Below, piece by piece: positions 59,427-64,000 of a stretch of DNA of 64,000 nt (positions are counted from its first letter, which is position 1; every line of letters begins with the position of its first letter). The translations under genes were made by a program, and so were the position numbers. The stretch is from Smallanthus sonchifolius (taxonomy: Eukaryota > Streptophyta > Magnoliopsida > Asterales > Asteraceae): assembly GCA_023525975.1 (NCBI GenBank), contig JAKNSE010000037.1:5128501-5192500 (forward strand). Direction: 5' to 3'. The notes under the pieces are model-generated. The model was not told the DNA's origin. It saw only the letters and a program-made list of their open reading frames with translations, and did no database searches.

Positions 59427-59816
59427 GGGGATGGTTACCCTAAGAAGTGCACTTTGGCTAATAAGCCTAAGAAGCAATCTTATCCATTCAATTGGATGAT
59501 CAATGATAGAGATTTAAATGTAGGAAAAATTAGAGGTGGAGGGGCATTCTTGGAAACCCACAATTGTTGACTTTTTTTCAAATTCACCCACTTTTTTTAA
59601 ACGTACATAACTTTTTCATACGACCTTATTTTTTTAAAAAAATTTCACCATAAAAACGAGTGTTTTTTTACCTTTAATTCGAGTATAGTATTGCTATATT
59701 TTTTATTAAAAAAAACGGACACTACACAAAATTATGCTATTTTACATAAATTGTGTTACTTTACATAAATTGTGCTGTTTTATGGAAAATCAAATTAGCA
59801 CAAACAAAAATATCAA

Positions 59817-60116
59817 ACCAGCACAAATAAACAAGCACAAAATTAGCAAACTAGCACACAAACAACAAACATGCACAATTACTAGCACAACCAGCACCAA
59901 CAAACTAGCACAACAACAATGTGATTTAAAAAAAATAAATCAGCACAAATAATGAGAACAAGACAAACCAGCACAAATAAACACGCACAAAATTAGCAAA
60001 CTAGCACACAAACAACAAACCTGCACAGTTACTAGCACAACCAGCACTAACAAACTAGCACAACAACAATGTGATTTAAAAAAAACAAATCAGCACAAAT
60101 AATGAGAACAAGACCA
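59817..60116. repeat. 150-bp tandem duplication rich in GCACAA
   Basis: Two units of 150 bp (59817-59966, 59967-60116) differ at only a few bases. Each is built from AGCACAA and ACTAGCACA words. The word continues irregularly from 59755 to 60320. The open frames on both strands are low complexity. Confidence 0.85.
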
Positions 60117-61139
60117 ACCAGCACAATAATTAGCACAAAAAACCAGCACGTGTGATAACAGCACAACAGAAAAAATAGTAGAGGAAAACAGCACAATCGA
60201 AAAAATAGTAGAGGAAAACAGCATAAAAAAAGTCAGCACAACCAACCAACACAACATAAAAAAATACGTCACAGGAAAACAAAATTCCAGCATATTCAGT
60301 AGAACAAAAAAAACCAGCACAATACATTTTCTCTTTGGTAAAATCCATAACAATGAAAAAAATAGAGCACGGTAAAGCAAGAAGAACTGCTAGAAAAGTT
60401 ATTATTTAGTTGAACTGCTAATAAACAATTACCTTAAAAATCATAAAAAGGATGAGCGTTCAATGCATCTTCTACTGAAATGAAAAGGATGTGCTGAAAA
60501 TTTTCAATTGAAAAGGATTGAAGGATAATTTAGAAGCTAAAACACATACCAAATTAACAAAGACATATTCATTGAGACATTATATCAAACAGTTGGAGTG
60601 CATAATCAATTAAAAGTCTAAACGTTTGTTGCTCAACTTAGTCCCAAAATGACAAGAACTAATCAGGCAATTTGATCTTCACATTGAGCAAAACATACCA
60701 GCCCAAACAGTGCCGATAGATGCAATTGAAGTTAGTATTGTAAACACAACTTTATGCCTCTCAAATGGGTCATAGAAATTGAAATCGTCAAAAGGAAAAC
60801 AAAAGAAAAAAAACTCAATTTTGTATGTATATGAAACACTAATTAATTACTGCATCATCAGAAATTACCAAAAGATGAGCCCAAATCAAATACCTTGGTT
60901 GACAGAAAGTATCTTTAATAGCTGACCATGAATTCGAAACTGTTTTTATCTAAGGAACTGAGAAGTGATTTTCAATATAGAAACCCCTCTTCAAACCCTA
61001 TATGATGATTGAAGGAAGAAAAAAACCTTGAATCAGAGGATGGTCGCAAACGGTGCAGTGCAGGAGATTCTCGGTGGAACATGCGATGGAGATATCATCA
61101 GAATAGCAGTAGGTTTAGTGATAATGATGTGCTGGAATT

Positions 61140-61451
61140 TGGTAAAACATCGACATCAACATTAACGAGTTTAGTGCTGAGATTTATGAAGTCAACATAA
61201 TCTCGGTTAATAAGGTCTGCGAGTTCTTGTTTAAGGGAAGAAAGATGTGACTGCAGCTCTGATCTTAGGGTTTCGAAAGGGATGAAGGTTCGTAGGTCGG
61301 AGATATACGAGTCGAAGTCGTAATTCGGGTTGAGGAATGAGGATTGTGTGATCCATAAGGTATGGGAGTCGATTGGATCACCGAAAAGGTCGGCGGCGGC
61401 GGTACGCGACGGAGCATAGAGTTGTCGTGGCTGTTCTTGCTGGATCCCCAT
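61140..61451 (-). pseudogene. captured first exon of a COG2-like gene
   Basis: ATG 61451 (minus) opens MGIQQEQPRQLYAPSRT, then LFGDPIDSHTLWITQSSFLN, DSYISDLRTFIPFETLRSEL and LKQELADLINRDYVDFINLS. These match the N-terminus of plant COG2, a subunit of the conserved oligomeric Golgi tethering complex. The similarity fades after LSTKLVNVDVDV, near where an exon end is expected. The rest of the gene is absent and the piece sits inside nested transposons, so it is a captured 5' fragment. It has no frame damage, so it could be transcribed with whatever follows to the left. Confidence 0.78.
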
Positions 61452-61642
61452 CGGAGACCAAGGGAGTTAACTATGAGTGCTGATTGAAAATTAAATCATA
61501 AAGGATGGAAGAAATAAGCTGACATAACTTAATTTGCAATGGACAAAAGTACCCTTCCTTCTATTTTCCTAAAGTGCCACATGTCAATCTCAGGTTCCTT
61601 ATTAGCCTACTTAGGGAAAACTCCCTTGTTATTTGATACTCC

Positions 61643-61738
<96 letters not shown>

Positions 61739-62192
61739 TTGGGCTCCCGAAAAACCGGGCCATGAGCGGTCACCCACCCGCACATGCTCAGGGCCGGCCC
61801 TGTTTGTTATAGATAGGTTAAAAGTCTATGCGTGTTAGCTTTGGTTTGTTCCATCTTGGTTATGAGATTGGTAATTTTCTTTTTAATTTTTTATTACTGG
61901 CTAATCACTTAGTCATGAGTGTTGGTTTATGTACTGCGTAGCCATGCAGATCAAACTAAGGGAACTGGGAGTGGATAGCGGGTAGTATGCGGGTACACCA
62001 CCACAAGGGTGGCGGGTAGTATGCGGCGGGTAGAGATAGCGGGTAGAAGTAGCCGCTGAACTGAATTGTGAAGCCGCTGAAACTGAATTGTATGTGCAGT
62101 GATTTAGATACTTTCTCATCTATTTATTATTAAATGTATCTTGATCTCAAATATGCACATATATACGGTAGGTTTTTTGCCTTTATTATTAA

Positions 62193-62403
62193 GTGCATGT
62201 TTGGGATTACTTTTGAAAACTCCTTATTAACTTTTGTAAAAAGTTAATAAGTAGTTTTGAAAAGTAAGTGAAACTTACTTCTTGAAAACTCATTTTTCCC
62301 TTCTATTTTTCTATCTTCTTTTAGTTTATCCAAACAAACCTTTAACTTATTAACTTTTTTAAAAAGTTAATAAGTAGCTCAAAACGTAATCCCAAACATG
62401 CCC
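62193..62403. mobile_element. 211-bp MITE
   Basis: Inverted ends GTGCATGTTTGGGATTAC and the complement of GGGCATGTTTGGGATTACG, extended inward by ACTTATTAACTTTTT words. TA lies on both sides. It is non-coding; the superfamily is uncertain. Confidence 0.75.
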
Positions 62404-63011
62404 TAAGTATATCTTGATCTTAAGTTTGTTTCTTTATAGTTTCGTCCACATAATTTGAAAGGTCGGTTTAAACTACACGTAACGGTTGGGTTATATGTAC
62501 CCCTCTCTTGTAGTATTTATTCTTCTAAAAAAATAACTTTAAAACCTTTTATTTTACCCGTTTCGAAAAATCATTATTTCTAAAAAGCTTTTTACGTTTA
62601 AAAAACACTTTCTGTATTTTTAATTAAAAAAATTGGTTATTAATTTGTTTAAATTTAAAAAAAAATAGGAGGGTTGGAGGATACTTGGAGGGTACCACTC
62701 CCACCACAGAGGGTACTTTGGAATGGTAGTTTGACTAAGTGAGATGACAACTTCTAATTGGTCTAATTTGAGAGGATAGTTTAGTTGAGAGGATACCACT
62801 CCCACCTCCCTAAGATTTACAGAAGGTTTAACTTTTAAGTACCATAAATGCAATTTCCAATAAATGATTTAGAGTAGAAAGTCATATTGTTTTATGACTG
62901 CATATATAATTTCGCACTAGAAATAAGAATGAAAAAACGTGTTAGGTTTTTGGAAGAGGGCCCCGAAATTTCATTTCGCATTGGGCCCCCAAAAAGGTTG
63001 AGCCGACACTG

Positions 63012-64000
63012 ACTCCCCCCCCCCCCATCGCACTTGTGAGTCTGCAGGACCCTTTAACCCACAACTGGAGACCTTTTCAACTCCCCACGACATTCAACAA
63101 AACCCTAGAAAAACCCGATAATACTAATTGAAGAGTGAGAGGATCCATTGGCTCGGAAGAGGCGGAGAAGAGGATCTAAGTCTGTATCTGGCCGGAGTAG
63201 TGACCAGAGCGGGACACGGTGGAGGAGGAGGCAGAGACGAGGATCTAAGTCTGTATCTGTTGGATGGCCGACGGTGGTGGTGAGTGGTGAGAGTGAGATC
63301 TGGCGATGGATGGCCGACTGTTGGATAACCGACGGTGGATGACCGACGGTGCTGTCTTTGGTCAGGTGGCCGGAGGCCGGAGGTTGTTGGTAGAAAGAAG
63401 GAGAGAGAGAGAGGGTGTGCTGGTGAGTAATGAGAATGAGATCTGGGTTTTGTTTAATTTTATAAATTATTTGTTAATAATAAAAGTGGTGGGGTATCAA
63501 GAAGGATACTAGGGTACTATCGTTTTTTCACAAAAATTTTAACAGAAAATCTGGATGGTGTTAAAGGTGCGTAGTTAATTGAGAAAAAAAAACCATAGTA
63601 ACTAAAAAAGTGAAATTAGATCTAATGGATTAAAATAGATAATAGACCCAAACCTCAGGGATTAAAACCGTAGTTTACTCTTTAAAATATGATATTTTAC
63701 AAAATTCCGAATATATTTTGTCACATGCTTACTTTTATCTATGTTATTTAAAACGAGTTTTAGTGGTCACCGGTATAGTGTTAGTTGAAATCTAGTCTTA
63801 CAAATGTTAACACCCTAACGTAACGCGTAGGTACACGGTTACTAGTTCACTTATTTATAGTTAAACTTCTATCATTCTTGACTAATCTAGAATCTTCCTA
63901 GTCCTAGAAAAAGCTATAAAAAATGTAAGATATTCTTTTGAAAATGTCTAAGATACTTCAAATAAAATATCTAAAATATTTCTCAGAAAATTTCTAAATT
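63012..64000. other. non-coding, no feature recognised
   Basis: A poly(C) run at about 63013-63027, then a purine-rich GGAGGAGG/GGATCTAAGTCTGTATCTG stretch in which the last word occurs twice (63173, 63241). The Arg/Ser-rich frame at 63148-63342 looks like low complexity. 63800-63835 ends CGGTTACTAGT and could be another Helitron end. Confidence 0.4.

Larger units (their letters stand above)
59393..61734. mobile_element. (TA)n-bounded segment of uncertain class
   Basis: Bounded by (TA)n runs at about 59393-59419 and 61646-61734. Next to the left run is AGGGGATGGTTACCCTAAG...GGCTAATAAGCC. Next to the right run, on the other strand, is AGGGAGTTTTCCCTAAG...GGCTAATAAGG. The mirrored words suggest terminal inverted repeats of one mobile element that inserted in a (TA)n stretch, as rice Micron MITEs do. 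The class is inference. Confidence 0.5.
58610..61802. mobile_element. inner hAT-like element with captured gene piece
   Basis: Starts CAGGGCTATCTCTGA and ends in the complement of CAGGGCCGGCCCTGA. It is flanked by a perfect 8-bp duplication TTTGTTAT (58602-58609, 61803-61810), the hAT hallmark. 3193 bp without transposase. Its interior is a (TA)n-bounded segment (59393-61734) carrying tandem GCACAA repeats and a COG2-like exon. Confidence 0.88.
58089..63011. mobile_element. outer hAT-like element
   Basis: The left end CAGGGCCGGCGTCAAG faces the complement of CAGTGTCGGCTCAACC. GGGCCCCC words lie just inside both ends. The flanks ACTCTCAC (58081-58088) and ACTCCCCC (63012-63019) agree at six of eight positions, an aged 8-bp duplication. 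No transposase is seen. A second hAT-like element is inserted at 58610-61802, leaving about 1.7 kb of the outer element. Confidence 0.7.

Noticed and set aside
60090..60380. 96- and 72-codon hydrophobic frames on the minus strand
   Set aside because: They are readings of the GCACAA repeat array.
63148..63342. Arg/Ser-rich 64-codon frame
   Set aside because: Repeated purine-rich DNA gives the arginine content. No conserved motif and no splice context.
63790..63836. possible Helitron 3' end (CGGTTACTAGT)
   Set aside because: There is a GC-rich stretch but no clear hairpin, and the 5' end was not found.
1..64000. search for CRISPR arrays, phage genes, operons or rRNA
   Set aside because: None present. 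The sequence is a plant nuclear repeat region, and the tandem arrays found have no spacer structure.

Overview
This is a repeat-dominated piece of a flowering-plant nuclear genome. The evidence is plant-type Copia, Tekay, Athila, LINE, CACTA, hAT and Helitron elements, GT-AG introns, and plant gene fragments (myosin XI, SHMT, COG2, a TIR-NBS-LRR gene, a UDP-glycosyltransferase-like gene). The style of the long LTR ends (TGTCACACCCCAACC... / ...TGTTACA) suggests a eudicot, probably Asteraceae; that last step is inference from memory. I see no intact host gene, no rRNA, no certain tRNA gene, no CRISPR and no prokaryotic system. The window is best read as stratigraphy: elements inside elements inside broken genes.

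2.7-25.8 kb is a three-level nest in which every level has matching target-site duplications (TSDs). A Copia element (2703-25765, + strand, TSD ATATG) was hit by a Tekay-type Ty3 chromovirus (4494-23790, - strand, TSD CCAGT). That was hit in its gag start by an Athila-like element (11730-20309, + strand, TSD CAGCG). LTR pair divergence falls in the same order: about 2% for Copia, about 0.6% for Tekay, under 0.1% for Athila. All three are defective. Copia lacks gag and has two stops and a frameshift. Tekay has two stops and a changed RNase H residue. Athila keeps only gag-protease.

25.8-34.0 kb holds a Tourist-like MITE, a mirrored pair of LTRs that forms a long hairpin, a LINE fragment, and a second, 3'-truncated Copia. 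34.0-40.5 kb is a broken UDP-glycosyltransferase-superfamily gene. One intron holds a 4.4 kb CACTA transposon (TSD TTT) carrying intron-containing fragments of SHMT, myosin XI and others. One exon is split by a solo Athila-type LTR (TSD ATGCC). The next intron holds a SINE with its own TSD.

40.5-55 kb is mostly old solo LTRs and Helitron-like debris with exon-like pieces I could not identify. 55.3-55.8 kb is a dead TIR-domain exon of a TNL resistance gene. It is followed by a MITE with a Helitron inside it. 58.1-63.0 kb is a nested hAT pair (inner TSD TTTGTTAT) that contains a (TA)n-bounded segment with the first exon of a COG2-like gene.

The most unusual signal is a module of about 150 bp with four CGCG-GTA-CGCG hairpins. 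It recurs with conserved order in the Athila LTRs, in the Athila interior and in the diverged solo LTR 20 kb away.
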